A stretch of 44,444 nucleotides of DNA from a virus. The translations under genes were made by a program, and so were the position numbers. Under the pieces are notes generated by a model that worked only from the letters and a program-made list of their open reading frames with translations, was not told where the DNA came from and did no database searches. Shown one piece after another: positions 14,925-22,143 of the stretch. Position 1 is the first letter of the stretch. Each line of letters starts with the position of its first letter. The DNA lies in the IMG/VR virus record IMGVR_UViG_3300045996_000519, positions 1-44,444 of that record; one strand, 5' to 3'.

Positions 14925-14948
14925 GCGAAACGTGTTCTCGAACGTGTT
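14925..14948. promoter_or_regulatory. Operator-like direct repeats between cro and cI
   Basis: GCGAAACGTGTT (14925-14936) and the near copy CGAACGTGTT (14939-14948) lie between the two divergent regulator genes. The same 12-mer recurs at 15702-15713 inside the promoter of the secreted-protein gene, and a variant GCGATTTGTGTT at 15682-15693. A sequence shared only by the immunity intergenic and the next promoter is best explained as repressor or Cro operators. Confidence 0.6.
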
Positions 14949-14959
14949 TTGTTGCCTCT

Positions 14960-15634
14960 ATGATTCGAGAGCCGCACGAGCGACTAAAAGACCTAAGGAT
15001 TGCTAAGGGATTTGCGACCGCAGCGGACGCGGCCCGAGCTTATGGCTGGGCGGTGACAACCTACCAGGCACACGAGAATGGGATGCGCGGTCTGAGGCGC
15101 GACGCCGCCGAACGCTACGCCAAGGCGTTCAACTCTTCCGTCACCTACGTATTAGGCCTCAGTGAAAATACTAGGGGGCCCGACTCTTCACAAGCCGTTA
15201 ACCAAGTCATCAATGTGCCAGTAGTTGCTCGCGCTAGTGCCGGAACCTTCCGGTACGATGAAGGCTTAGAAGAGGGGACGATTCTCGTGCCTGCGGTGCC
15301 TCACAAGAGTGTGCCCGCAGTTTCGCAATACAGTGTCATAGTGGACGGGCCTTCCGTTAATTTACGGATTCCAGATGGCGCCTACGCGATCTGCGCGTAC
15401 TACGATAAATACCCTGGCGGCGCTCAGCATGGTCAGCTGGTGCATGTCGTAAGAGAGCGCGCCGGGCTTCATGAACACACGATCAAAGAATTGCGATATA
15501 CGCGTGATGGGATTGTCCTCATGCCGTGCTCCAGCGACCCACGCTTTCAAGAAGAGGTCACGCTGTCTTCCGGTGAGGATGGCGAGATCGTGCGCATTCA
15601 AGGCGTGGTCATAGGCTCCTACCAACCGCTCTAA
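14960..15634 (+). CDS. cI/LexA-type phage repressor with S24 peptidase domain
   Basis: 224 residues from ATG 14960; longer frames run back through the cro gene and are rejected. The N-terminal 65 residues are an XRE-type helix-turn-helix (A-A-R-A-Y-G-W then T-Y-Q-A-H-E-N). Residues about 85-222 match the S24 self-cleavage domain: Ala94-Gly95 scissile bond in A-S-A-G, nucleophile Ser132 in D-G-P-S and general base Lys176 in T-I-K-E-L. It would keep the prophage silent and be cleaved after DNA damage through RecA. There is no ribosome-binding site before the ATG, so translation is probably leaderless. A terminator follows. Confidence 0.9.
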   Translation: MIREPHERLKDLRIAKGFATAADAARAYGWAVTTYQAHENGMRGLRRDAAERYAKAFNSSVTYVLGLSENTRGPDSSQAVNQVINVPVVARASAGTFRYDEGLEEGTILVPAVPHKSVPAVSQYSVIVDGPSVNLRIPDGAYAICAYYDKYPGGAQHGQLVHVVRERAGLHEHTIKELRYTRDGIVLMPCSSDPRFQEEVTLSSGEDGEIVRIQGVVIGSYQPL

Positions 15635-15640
15635 AACGAC

Positions 15641-15670
15641 CGGGTGCCGTACGCCCGGCATTTTTTTATT
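15641..15670 (+). terminator. Rho-independent terminator after the repressor gene
   Basis: A GC-rich stem CCGGG/CCCGG (extended by a G-T pair) around a short loop is followed by seven T residues (15662-15668), six bases after the repressor stop. It isolates the repressor message from the next promoter. Confidence 0.8.
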
Positions 15671-15681
15671 TCGCTGCAATG

Positions 15682-15720
15682 CGATTTGTGTTGCGTCAAT
15701 GCGAAACGTGTTTTATGGTC
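15682..15720 (+). promoter_or_regulatory. Promoter with operator repeats for the secreted-protein gene / rightward operon
   Basis: TTGCGT (15692-15697), a 17-base spacer and TATGGT (15715-15720). The spacer contains GCGAAACGTGTT, identical to the site between cro and cI, and a related GCGATTTGTGTT sits over the -35 side. A repressor bound here would block the polymerase, so this is likely a second immunity-controlled promoter. Transcription would begin near 15727, giving a leader of about 40 bases. Confidence 0.65.
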
Positions 15721-15733
15721 TCTCTCACAGGCA

Positions 15734-15746
15734 GGCAATGACGCCG
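15734..15746 (+). promoter_or_regulatory. Leader motif GGCAATSACGCCG, copy 1
   Basis: GGCAATGACGCCG lies 19 bases before the start codon of the secreted-protein gene, immediately followed by the GGGAGA ribosome-binding site. Two more copies precede the starts at 16212 and 16705. The fixed distance to the start codon points to a translational or RNA-binding signal. Confidence 0.6.
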
Positions 15747-15765
15747 CCTGAAAAGGGAGAACCCC

Positions 15766-16110
15766 ATGAAACTCACGACTGCAACGATCCTCGCCATTGT
15801 GGCGATGACGGCCCCGGCCTTCGCCGCGTGCAAGAACTATCCCATCGTGACCCCGGACGACGCTCCGGTGACTCGCATCGGTGGCGGCAGCAATGCCAAC
15901 CTGAACGGCACTGCCTACACCAAGGCGACGTTCTGCCCGGCTGCTGCTGCGGCTGGCACCTGCACGGGCGAAAGCCTGTCGGAGAAGGTCAACACCCACG
16001 CCTACGTGACCTTTGACGGCGTCGTTGCCGATATCGAGCGTCACCGCAACGGGCTCCAGATCGGCCCCGTGTTCATTCCGACCACTGGATACATCCCCGG
16101 CGCCTGCTAG
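15766..16110 (+). CDS. Secreted cysteine-containing protein (lysogenic-conversion candidate)
   Basis: 114 residues. A clear Sec signal peptide occupies residues 1-20 (Lys at 2, hydrophobic core, Ala-Phe-Ala then cleavage). The mature part of about 94 residues has five Cys, Gly/Asn/Thr-rich segments and beta-like strands and should be periplasmic or secreted. It stands alone between an operator-bearing promoter and a terminator, as a one-gene unit next to the repressor. Such placement is typical of genes that change the lysogen surface or exclude other phages; the exact role is unknown. Confidence 0.75.
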   Translation: MKLTTATILAIVAMTAPAFAACKNYPIVTPDDAPVTRIGGGSNANLNGTAYTKATFCPAAAAAGTCTGESLSEKVNTHAYVTFDGVVADIERHRNGLQIGPVFIPTTGYIPGAC

Positions 16111-16131
16111 CGCCGCGGCCTCTTTGATCTG

Positions 16132-16156
16132 CCGGAGGTCGCGAACTCCGGTTTTT
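16132..16156 (+). terminator. Rho-independent terminator after the secreted-protein gene
   Basis: A six-pair stem CCGGAG/CTCCGG with an eight-base loop is followed directly by five T residues. It lies about 20 bases after the stop codon. If the operator-bearing promoter also feeds the early operon, antitermination here would be needed. Confidence 0.75.
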
Positions 16157-16183
16157 CAAAGACGCTACACACAAACACGGCAA

Positions 16184-16196
16184 GGCAATCACGCCG
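16184..16196 (+). promoter_or_regulatory. Leader motif GGCAATSACGCCG, copy 2
   Basis: GGCAATCACGCCG, 15 bases before the ATG at 16212, followed by GGAGAGA. The same motif precedes the starts at 15766 and 16705. Confidence 0.6.
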
Positions 16197-16211
16197 CCGC
16201 TGGAGAGACAG

Positions 16212-16469
16212 ATGCTCAGCAACCGGACCCGCGAAATTGCAACGAAGCTGGCGACCGACGCCAAGGCAACCGGCTTCGATCTCGGTGACCATTACGACGC
16301 CGACTGGAACCTGACTGACGCTGAGTGGAACGAGGTCTGCGACCTTGCCGAGCAGTTGATGCCGACGATCAAGGTGCCCGCGTCTGTCTATGCCGCTTGG
16401 TCGCGTGTCGATGCTGACTTCCGCGCCGAACAGCAGTCCCAGCGCCGCGCCTTTGCACTGGACGCGTGA
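16212..16469 (+). CDS. Small hypothetical early protein
   Basis: 85 residues, acidic and helical with an Asp/Trp-rich middle (D-A-D-W-N-L-T-D-A-E-W around 29-39). First gene of the rightward early operon, with a GGAGAGA ribosome-binding site and the leader motif copy 2 just upstream. No signal peptide or membrane part. Function unknown. Confidence 0.6.
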   Translation: MLSNRTREIATKLATDAKATGFDLGDHYDADWNLTDAEWNEVCDLAEQLMPTIKVPASVYAAWSRVDADFRAEQQSQRRAFALDA

Positions 16470-16690
16470 TTGCCATGACCCGCCCGCTCTATTGCCCATG
16501 CAAACACGAGACGCCTGATCCGTGCCCGGCATGTGGCGCGACCGTCAGCGGGAAAGACCCGGTTCGCGGTGTCTGCCAAGCGCTTCGCGGCTCGAAGCCC
16601 GAACCGTTGGTCGAACTTGTGACCGTCCTCAAAGGCGGTCCTAACGACCCCGCATATCCCCCAACACATCGCGGCAATCACGCCGACTAA
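16466..16690 (+). CDS. Small zinc-ribbon-like protein
   Basis: 74 residues with GTG start coupled to the upstream stop (GTGA); an in-frame ATG at 16475 is the alternative. Cys-Pro-Cys near residue 10, then Cys-Pro-Ala-Cys about ten residues later and one more Cys at 37 make a probable zinc-binding site. The 3' end of the gene contains leader motif copy 3, so the motif is coding here as well. Function unknown; could bind nucleic acid or a host protein. Confidence 0.55.
   Translation: MIAMTRPLYCPCKHETPDPCPACGATVSGKDPVRGVCQALRGSKPEPLVELVTVLKGGPNDPAYPPTHRGNHAD
16673..16685 (+). promoter_or_regulatory. Leader motif GGCAATSACGCCG, copy 3
   Basis: GGCAATCACGCCG, 19 bases before the ATG at 16705 and followed by AAGGGAGA. 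It overlaps the last codons of the preceding gene. Confidence 0.6.
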
Positions 16691-16704
16691 GGGAGACTGG
16701 AAGA

Positions 16705-16935
16705 ATGACGAAACCCTACGCAAGCACCCGCCGCGACTTTGAATACCTCGAATCTATCGCTGAGTTGGACGACTGGGTGACGCTCATGGACGAGCTGGAG
16801 AATTTCATGCGCCAGCCCACCAAGGCGTTCGCGGCCGACCTTTACGGCCAAGCCATTTGGCTTTGGCTCATGCAGCACGGGACCAGCGATAAGGGCGCGG
16901 CGCGCATCGCGAAGAAGCACGGGTTCGCCGCCTAG
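16705..16935 (+). CDS. Small hypothetical early protein
   Basis: 76 residues, helical, with an acidic middle (Glu-Leu-Asp-Asp-Trp) and a Trp-Leu-Trp-Leu-Met segment near 52-56. Preceded by the third leader motif and a GGGAGA ribosome-binding site. No recognised family. Confidence 0.55.
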   Translation: MTKPYASTRRDFEYLESIAELDDWVTLMDELENFMRQPTKAFAADLYGQAIWLWLMQHGTSDKGAARIAKKHGFAA

Positions 16936-16963
16936 GTCCCTACTACCCAGAGAGAATGGAAAG

Positions 16964-17233
16964 ATGACCCAGTACACCGAAAAGCAGAACGCAATTGGCG
17001 TCGGAATGGCAATCGCTGCTGGCATCATCGTCAGTTCCTGGGGCGATGATGTTCAGGCTGAGGAAATCCTTGGCGCGGCTTGCCTGACCACCGTGAAGGC
17101 GCTTCGAGAAGCTGGCGTGGATTGGTACGACATCCGCCTGCTTGTCCCCGTGCTCAGAACCTTCCGCGACCGTGAGCGTAGCCGTCAGGCCCGTGGTCGA
17201 TCACTGCCCGCTGCGGAGGCGAGCGCGTCATGA
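16964..17233 (+). CDS. Small hypothetical early protein
   Basis: 89 residues. The N-terminal half has a hydrophobic Gly/Ala/Ile stretch (about 12-25) that is too short and small to be a secure membrane helix; the C-terminal third is Arg/Ser/Ala-rich. It has an AGAGAGAATGG leader and overlaps the next gene by four bases. Function unknown. Confidence 0.55.
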   Translation: MTQYTEKQNAIGVGMAIAAGIIVSSWGDDVQAEEILGAACLTTVKALREAGVDWYDIRLLVPVLRTFRDRERSRQARGRSLPAAEASAS

Positions 17234-17604
17234 CCAGCCCCCTCCTCATCGGCAAGCCCGCCTACCCGCTCTGCCTCTTGGACTGCTCCTGGTTCCTCGA
17301 TGCTGAAACTGCGGCTGCTTTGAGCGCCTACAGGTCAGTGAAGACAGAGAAAGAGGCTTGGGAAATGTGGGGGGCATTGCAGCGTTCGGCGCAACTCGCG
17401 AGCCCTGAGGTTGGGCAGGCAATCTTGCTCATGCTCAACGCCATCGGGCGGGAAGTGAACCTCCGTTTCGGGCTGTCGCAGAAGCGCGGAAGGCTCGGGG
17501 ACAGCGGCAGAATTAGCCAAGTCCTCAACCTCGTCGCACTCGACAAAACCCTATCAGAAATCTCCTCCGACATCACGTCAATTCGTACGGAAAGGGCCGC
17601 GTGA
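17230..17604 (+). CDS. Hypothetical early protein
   Basis: 124 residues, helical, with two Cys near 15-19 and a Lys/Arg/Gly segment near 83-92. Overlaps both neighbours by ATGA or GTGATG. No motif I recognise. Confidence 0.55.
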   Translation: MTSPLLIGKPAYPLCLLDCSWFLDAETAAALSAYRSVKTEKEAWEMWGALQRSAQLASPEVGQAILLMLNAIGREVNLRFGLSQKRGRLGDSGRISQVLNLVALDKTLSEISSDITSIRTERAA

Positions 17605-17786
17605 TGACCACGACCACCCTCGCTGACATGGCCCGCGACGAAGCCTGCATCCCCCGTCTCGACCGCTACCGTGAAGCCGCCCTGCGCGAAATACAAGCCG
17701 CAAACTGGCCCCGTCACTTAGCCCTCATCAAATCCATCCAGCCCGCAATAGAGGCCTTACAGGCTGCGGAACAGGAGACGAAATGA
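17604..17786 (+). CDS. 60-residue helical early protein
   Basis: The ATG at 17604 overlaps the upstream stop; a GTG three bases earlier is the alternative. The peptide is an almost continuous amphipathic helix (Arg-Tyr-Arg-Glu-Ala-Ala-Leu-Arg-Glu-Ile-Gln) ending in Glu/Lys. Function unknown. Confidence 0.5.
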   Translation: MTTTTLADMARDEACIPRLDRYREAALREIQAANWPRHLALIKSIQPAIEALQAAEQETK

Positions 17787-18145
17787 CCGACATTGCAGCA
17801 CTCAAGGAAGCGGCCCTGTCCGCTACTCCGTCCCCCGCCGAATGCGACATCAACTGCGATGATCCGTTCTGCCACTACGTCCATCACCCAGTGGTCGATG
17901 CGGCGGCCGAACGAGACTACATCGCCCTCGCCAACCCCTCCACCATCCTCTCTCTCATCGCCAGCCATTCGACCTTGGTTGAGGCGCTGGGGAACCTTTT
18001 GGCGTCCTGCCCTGAACGCCTCCACTGCGGCGTTCACTGTGAAGCCGAAATCCCTCGCAACGAGGAAGAGGCTTACCAAGCCGCACTCAAGTCTGCTGAG
18101 CGAGCCCTCCAATCCATCCAGCCAGTAGAGGAGAAGAAGCTGTGA
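17783..18145 (+). CDS. Ead/Ea22-like early protein
   Basis: 120 residues. The segment A-E-R-D-Y-I-A-L-A-N-P-S-T-I-L-S-L-I (about 43-60) resembles the repeated Asn-Pro block of Ead/Ea22-type phage early proteins, whose function is not settled. Eight Cys/His lie in the first third (two near Asp-Cys-Asp-Ile-Asn-Cys) and could bind metal. Coupled to both neighbours. Moderate confidence in the family. Confidence 0.55.
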   Translation: MTDIAALKEAALSATPSPAECDINCDDPFCHYVHHPVVDAAAERDYIALANPSTILSLIASHSTLVEALGNLLASCPERLHCGVHCEAEIPRNEEEAYQAALKSAERALQSIQPVEEKKL

Positions 18146-18378
18146 ACCACCATGCACACAAGCTGACGCATGAGAAGGCTGTAGCAGCGGGGCTCACTGT
18201 CCTGCGCTCGCCCTACGCCGTCCGGTACGAGATTGAAGCCGCAGCAAGGGCTTTGGAACATGCTTCCATCCGCCTTCGCGCCCTGCCCGGCTATCCCGAG
18301 TGCGACGACATCCGGGCGTCCTATCAAGCCACCTATGACGAGTGCCTGGCTGACATGCGGAGGCTCGTGAACCAGTGA
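18142..18378 (+). CDS. Small hypothetical early protein (GTG start)
   Basis: 78 residues. The GTG at 18142 overlaps the upstream stop and follows GGAG at proper spacing. The protein is helical with a His-rich first ten residues and ends with an Arg-Leu-Val-Asn-Gln helix coupled to the exonuclease start (GTGA). Function unknown. Confidence 0.5.
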   Translation: MNHHAHKLTHEKAVAAGLTVLRSPYAVRYEIEAAARALEHASIRLRALPGYPECDDIRASYQATYDECLADMRRLVNQ

Positions 18379-19049
18379 GCACGTTCCTCTATCTTGACAT
18401 CGAGACGGTCGGCGTTTCGGACCCGGCAATCGTCGCGGAAATCGCCGCTTCGATCACCCCGCCCGGCAATTACACCAAGGCCGAAACCATAGCAGATTGG
18501 GAGGCCAATACCAAGCCCGGCCTTGTGCAATCGGCTGTCGAAAAGACAGCTCTGGACGGCGCACTTGGCAAGGTCGTTTGCATCGGCTGGGCGTGGAATG
18601 ACGAGCCGGTAGTAGCGCTCACCACGACTGACGAAGATGATCTGTTCGGCGCGTTTCTGGCGAGCCTGGCTGAGACGAGGCCGCAGGGTTTCAACCGTCC
18701 CGTCATCGTCGGGCACAACGTCGCCAGCTTCGACATTCGCTACCTGTGGCAGCGCGCCTTCGTCTTGGGCGTGAAGATGCCCGCATGGTTCCCCCGCGAC
18801 CCCAAGCCGTGGTCTGAGAACGTCCACGACACGATGGGCATGTGGGCTGGCTCACGCGACTACATCAGCCTGGACAAGCTCTGCACAGCCCTCGGTATCC
18901 CCGGCAAAGGGGAAATCACTGGCGCCGATGTTGGCCGCCTCTGGCGTGAGGGCAGATACGAAATCATCGCGGACTACTGCCGCTCCGATGTTGGGCGCGT
19001 CCGCTTCATTCACCGCAGGATGCTGCTCGCAATGGGAGAAGCCGCATGA
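18375..19049 (+). CDS. 3'-5' exonuclease of the PolB-exonuclease-like (DEDDy) type
   Basis: 224 residues with GTG start. Three exonuclease motifs are visible: Exo I Y-L-D-I-E (Asp8, Glu10), Exo II G-H-N-V-A-S-F-D (Asp120) and Exo III Y-C-R-S-D-V (Tyr201, Asp205), the DEDDy pattern of the free-standing exonuclease related to DNA polymerase B. It sits immediately before a Rad52-like annealing protein and SSB, so it probably supplies single-stranded ends for the phage recombination system. Overlaps the next gene by ATGA. Confidence 0.85.
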   Translation: MSTFLYLDIETVGVSDPAIVAEIAASITPPGNYTKAETIADWEANTKPGLVQSAVEKTALDGALGKVVCIGWAWNDEPVVALTTTDEDDLFGAFLASLAETRPQGFNRPVIVGHNVASFDIRYLWQRAFVLGVKMPAWFPRDPKPWSENVHDTMGMWAGSRDYISLDKLCTALGIPGKGEITGADVGRLWREGRYEIIADYCRSDVGRVRFIHRRMLLAMGEAA

Positions 19050-19720
19050 GCTTTACCGCCGAAGCCAAGATCGAACTGGCAAAGCCACTCGACAAGAAGA
19101 ACGTGAAGCCGCCCGCCCCTGGCAAGTACGGCGAATACGTCGAAGGCTGGCACGTCATTGCGGAGGCCAATCGGATCTTCGGATTTGATGGTTGGACCCG
19201 CGAGACGGTCGAAATGAAAGAGGTCCGCCCGCCTGAGTTGGTCAAGGCCAACAACGGTAAGGAGACGTGGCGCGTGGGCTTCATCTGCAAGGTCCGCATC
19301 ACCGCTGGCGGCACCGTAGTGCGCGAAGGCACCGGCTACGGCTCTGGCGCTATGCCTGACCTTGGCGAAGCCTACGAGAGCGCAGTCAAGGAAGCCGAGA
19401 CGGACGCGATGAAACGCGCCATGATGACGTTCGGCAATCCATTCGGGCTGGCGCTCTATGACAAGACGCACGCCAACGTTCAGGCATCCCCGCCGCCGCC
19501 GTCTGACACCTTCCCTGCGCACCAGAAAGCAATCGAGGCCGCGCCAGACATGGCCGCGCTCAAGATCGCCTTCGATGCAGCGAAGGCCGACAAGTCGCTG
19601 CTTAAGGAGGAGGCCGATGCGCTGATCCTCGCCAAGGAATTGCGCAAGCGCCAACTCACGCCAGCCCCGAAAACGCTGGGCGAGCATCTAGACAACATTC
19701 AGCAGGAGCAAGCCGCATGA
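19046..19720 (+). CDS. Rad52/22-like single-strand annealing protein
   Basis: 224 residues. The core (about 25-140) matches the bacterial/phage Rad52 family: [16 protein letters not shown] then W, a strand with G-T-G-Y-G-S-G, and the helix [18 protein letters not shown] followed by N-P-F-G-L-A-L-Y. The C-terminal third is a variable Pro/Ala/Lys helical tail. It would coat ssDNA and anneal complementary strands, with the upstream exonuclease and downstream SSB forming one recombination module. Confidence 0.9.
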   Translation: MSFTAEAKIELAKPLDKKNVKPPAPGKYGEYVEGWHVIAEANRIFGFDGWTRETVEMKEVRPPELVKANNGKETWRVGFICKVRITAGGTVVREGTGYGSGAMPDLGEAYESAVKEAETDAMKRAMMTFGNPFGLALYDKTHANVQASPPPPSDTFPAHQKAIEAAPDMAALKIAFDAAKADKSLLKEEADALILAKELRKRQLTPAPKTLGEHLDNIQQEQAA

Positions 19721-20118
19721 GCGGATCAGTCAACAAAGTCATTCTCGTCGGCAATCTCGGGCAAGACCCAGAGGTGCGGACGCTGCCCAGCGGCGGCAAG
19801 GTCGTCAACCTCAGTGTCGCCACATCTGAAAGCTGGCGCGACAAATCTAGCGGTGAACGGCGCGAGCGCACGGAATGGAACCGCGTTGTGATTTTCTCTG
19901 AGGGGTTGGCGAAGGTCGCTGAGCAGTACCTCAAGAAGGGCAGCAAGGTCTACCTGGAGGGCTCTCTCCAGACCCGCAAATGGCAGGACCAGAGCGGGGC
20001 CGACAAGTACAGCACCGAGATCGTTCTCCAAGGTTTCAACAGCAACCTCACCATGCTTGACGGCCCGAACAACGGCCAGTCGGCATCCGGTGGCGGCGGC
20101 TTCGACGCCGAATTCTGA
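19717..20118 (+). CDS. ssb: Single-stranded DNA-binding protein
   Basis: 133 residues. A full OB fold covers residues 5-110 with the typical start [14 protein letters not shown], the W-R-D-K strand and R-T-E-W-N-R-V-V segment. The Gly/Ser-rich linker is very short and the tip reads F-D-A-E-F rather than the D-D-D-I-P-F of host SSB, so binding of host partners may be weak. It would protect ssDNA at forks and in recombination. Confidence 0.95.
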   Translation: MSGSVNKVILVGNLGQDPEVRTLPSGGKVVNLSVATSESWRDKSSGERRERTEWNRVVIFSEGLAKVAEQYLKKGSKVYLEGSLQTRKWQDQSGADKYSTEIVLQGFNSNLTMLDGPNNGQSASGGGGFDAEF

Positions 20119-20139
20119 GTTCCCTGCAACCTCAAGGGC

Positions 20140-20175
20140 GGCGGGAGCCAACTGCGCAAGCAAGAAACTCCCGCC
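20140..20175 (+). other. Hairpin between ssb and the next gene
   Basis: An 8-bp perfect stem GGCGGGAG/CTCCCGCC with a 20-base loop ends 11 bases before the GTG of the next gene. No T-run follows, so it is not a clear terminator. It may lower readthrough or control translation. Confidence 0.5.
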
Positions 20176-20186
20176 GATAAATCCAA

Positions 20187-20630
20187 GTGTCCGATGTTTT
20201 GCAAGCCACCTACGCCGACCTCAAGACCGTCAAGACGAGAGGCGTTTGCCAGATCGTCTTAGAAATGCCCATAGAGGGCATGGCAGAGGCGTTCTCGCTG
20301 CTTGGGGCGCCAGTACCCGGCAATGAGGTTTGGGTCGCTGTGGCCCGCCTACGCACGCCGCAGGAGGCGTCTGCACCCAGGGCGGTCACTATCCAGACTA
20401 ACTATGCCCAACAGGCTGGCATCCTCTGCAATGAAGGCGGCTTCATCAAGTACGCTGAGTTGCAGGGGTACGCCCCGACAAGCGAGGGAGCTGCGGACTT
20501 CGTGCGCTACGAATGCGGCGTGAAGTCACGAGCGCAGATCGACGGCAATTCCGATGCGATGGGGAAGTTCAGAGGCCTTCGCGCGGACTACGACCTATGG
20601 CTCCGTGACTTCGCGGCGGACGCAGCATGA
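20187..20630 (+). CDS. Hypothetical protein in the recombination operon
   Basis: 147 residues with a GTG start and no clear ribosome-binding site; the start is therefore uncertain. The protein is alpha/beta-looking with a Gly-Ala-Pro-Val-Pro-Gly loop and a Trp/Val strand. A C-terminal helix reads R-A-D-Y-D-L-W-L-R. It lies between SSB and the HNH-like protein, so a DNA-metabolism role is likely, but I recognise no family. Confidence 0.6.
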   Translation: MSDVLQATYADLKTVKTRGVCQIVLEMPIEGMAEAFSLLGAPVPGNEVWVAVARLRTPQEASAPRAVTIQTNYAQQAGILCNEGGFIKYAELQGYAPTSEGAADFVRYECGVKSRAQIDGNSDAMGKFRGLRADYDLWLRDFAADAA

Positions 20631-21073
20631 TCCGCTCGCAGAAGGTACTCCGCCACGCCAAGGGCCAGCCGTGCACCGCGCGCTTCCCCGGCATCTGCAA
20701 CGGCAATCCCGAGACGACCGTCTTTGCGCATCTGAATGGCGCGGCTTTCGGCAAGGGGCTTGGGGTCAAGGCGCATGACGTGCTCGGGTTTTTCGGGTGC
20801 AGCGACTGCCACGCCTATTACGACACCGGCCACGGCACAAAGGCATGGCTCGACAACGCCACGCTGATGGAATGCCTGCTCGGGGCCGTCTGCGAAACGT
20901 GGGTGCGGCTGGTCAAGGACGGCATTGTGATCGTCCCGCTGGACCCCGAACGGCTGTCCAGCGAGCGCCAGGTATCGCCCCGCAAGCCTCCATCCGAACG
21001 AAAGCCGGTCCCGTATAATCCAGACCGGAAAATCCAGTCACGTAACAACCTGCGAAAGAGGGAAACGATATGA
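20627..21073 (+). CDS. DUF1364-type HNH-like phage protein
   Basis: 148 residues. The N-terminal 65 residues match DUF1364: a Cys in Pro-Cys-Thr-Ala-Arg, a Gly-Ile-Cys-Asn-Gly-Asn-Pro-Glu-Thr block, A-H-L-N, K-A-H-D and C-S-D-C-H, the pattern of a small zinc-bound HNH-like (NinG-related) nuclease fold. The C-terminus is basic and Pro/Arg-rich, probably DNA-binding. It sits with SSB, Rad52 and exonuclease, as these proteins often do in temperate phages. Confidence 0.8.
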   Translation: MIRSQKVLRHAKGQPCTARFPGICNGNPETTVFAHLNGAAFGKGLGVKAHDVLGFFGCSDCHAYYDTGHGTKAWLDNATLMECLLGAVCETWVRLVKDGIVIVPLDPERLSSERQVSPRKPPSERKPVPYNPDRKIQSRNNLRKRETI

Positions 21074-21240
21074 GCAGCAAAGCCGAATACGAAGCCCGCA
21101 AGGCCGAACGCGACAAGCGCCGGGAGGCGAGGGCAGTTCTGGACGAGAGCGACACTGACGTAGAACTGATGGAATGCCTCGACCGCATCGCCACGGCTTT
21201 CGAGCGGATTGCGGATGCGATGGAAGGCGGCACGCGATGA
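21070..21240 (+). CDS. 56-residue charged helical protein
   Basis: A short frame coupled to the upstream stop (ATGA) and to the next start. Almost every residue in the first half is charged (Lys/Arg/Glu/Ala), then a Leu/Ile heptad pattern near 33-52, so probably a coiled coil. Function unknown. Confidence 0.55.
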   Translation: MSSKAEYEARKAERDKRREARAVLDESDTDVELMECLDRIATAFERIADAMEGGTR

Positions 21241-21530
21241 GCACTCCCGTCCCTGCCATCCTCGGAATTTTCGCGGTCGCCGGTCTGTCTATCATCGTGA
21301 CTGGCTGCGAGCCGTTGGAGGCCGTGCTGAAGGTCGCCAATAACGGCCAGCCTATGCCGGGCGGTCCCTCTCCATCCGTAGCGGTCTACGTCTCTCCTAC
21401 CCCGTCTGTGGAAAGGGTGGAAGTGGCTTTGGAGGATGTGCCAGAGCCGCAAGAACCCTGCGTGGTGCCGCCCCTGAAATTCCGCGAATTGTGGTGCAAT
21501 GAGGCGGGCATCTTGGAGCCAATTCCGTAG
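21237..21530 (+). CDS. Putative small lipoprotein
   Basis: 97 residues from ATG 21237. A hydrophobic N-terminus (about 5-22) ends in Val-Thr-Gly-Cys at 20-23, a lipobox-like site, so the protein may be exported and lipid-anchored. The rest is Pro/Val/Glu-rich, like a spacer, with two more Cys near 75 and 87. There is no basic residue before the hydrophobic run, which weakens the signal. It could be an envelope protein of the exclusion type. Confidence 0.5.
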   Translation: MSTPVPAILGIFAVAGLSIIVTGCEPLEAVLKVANNGQPMPGGPSPSVAVYVSPTPSVERVEVALEDVPEPQEPCVVPPLKFRELWCNEAGILEPIP

Positions 21531-21594
21531 GTGGAAAACGGCGGAAACGCCCGGATTTCCTAGACTTTCCGCTCCAAAAAGCATAGGCTAAATC

Positions 21595-22143
21595 ATGGAA
21601 AAGCGCAAGGAATACGACGCCGAAAAGCTGGCTGATTTGCTGGCGAAAGTGGAAGCCGCGAAGAAGCCAGATCGTCAACTCAGCATTGACGTGTTGCTGG
21701 CGGCTGGCCTGTTCGTTTTTGAACGCCGTGGCCCCGACCGCAAGGAATGGCTGTACTCGACGTTCGCGGGCGGGCCGCGCCGCATTCGGAACGACTATAC
21801 ATTCATCCTGTCGCACTGGCACGTTACCGCAAGTGTCGATGCTGCATTGGCAGCAGTGGAGATGCGCCTGCCGGGCTGGGGCTGGCAGGTGGGCAAGTGC
21901 CATGTCACCGACGACGCCCTCATTTTCCCCGACTACAATAGCCCGGTCCACGGCGAACGGCTCAAGGCCGAACTCGGCTATTCTACGCTCAAGGCTGGCG
22001 ACATTTTTGACGGCGGCGTTGACATCGCGCGCGAACCATCTGGTCAGCCTGCCTTGGCAGTCTTGGAAGCTCTCATCACCGCGCTAATCCACCTTGCGGA
22101 ACGCGCTTCCACCCTCCCAAACACTCAGAAGGAAGGGACATGA
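21595..22143 (+). CDS. Phage ABA sandwich domain-like protein
   Basis: 182 residues. The block S-V-D-A-A-L-A-A-V-E then L-P-G-W-G-W (about 79-97) is typical of the phage 'ABA sandwich' family, small early proteins of unknown role. A charged helix opens the protein and an Ala/Leu helix closes it. The preceding 64-base gap holds no gene. Coupled to the next gene by ATGA. Confidence 0.6.
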   Translation: MEKRKEYDAEKLADLLAKVEAAKKPDRQLSIDVLLAAGLFVFERRGPDRKEWLYSTFAGGPRRIRNDYTFILSHWHVTASVDAALAAVEMRLPGWGWQVGKCHVTDDALIFPDYNSPVHGERLKAELGYSTLKAGDIFDGGVDIAREPSGQPALAVLEALITALIHLAERASTLPNTQKEGT

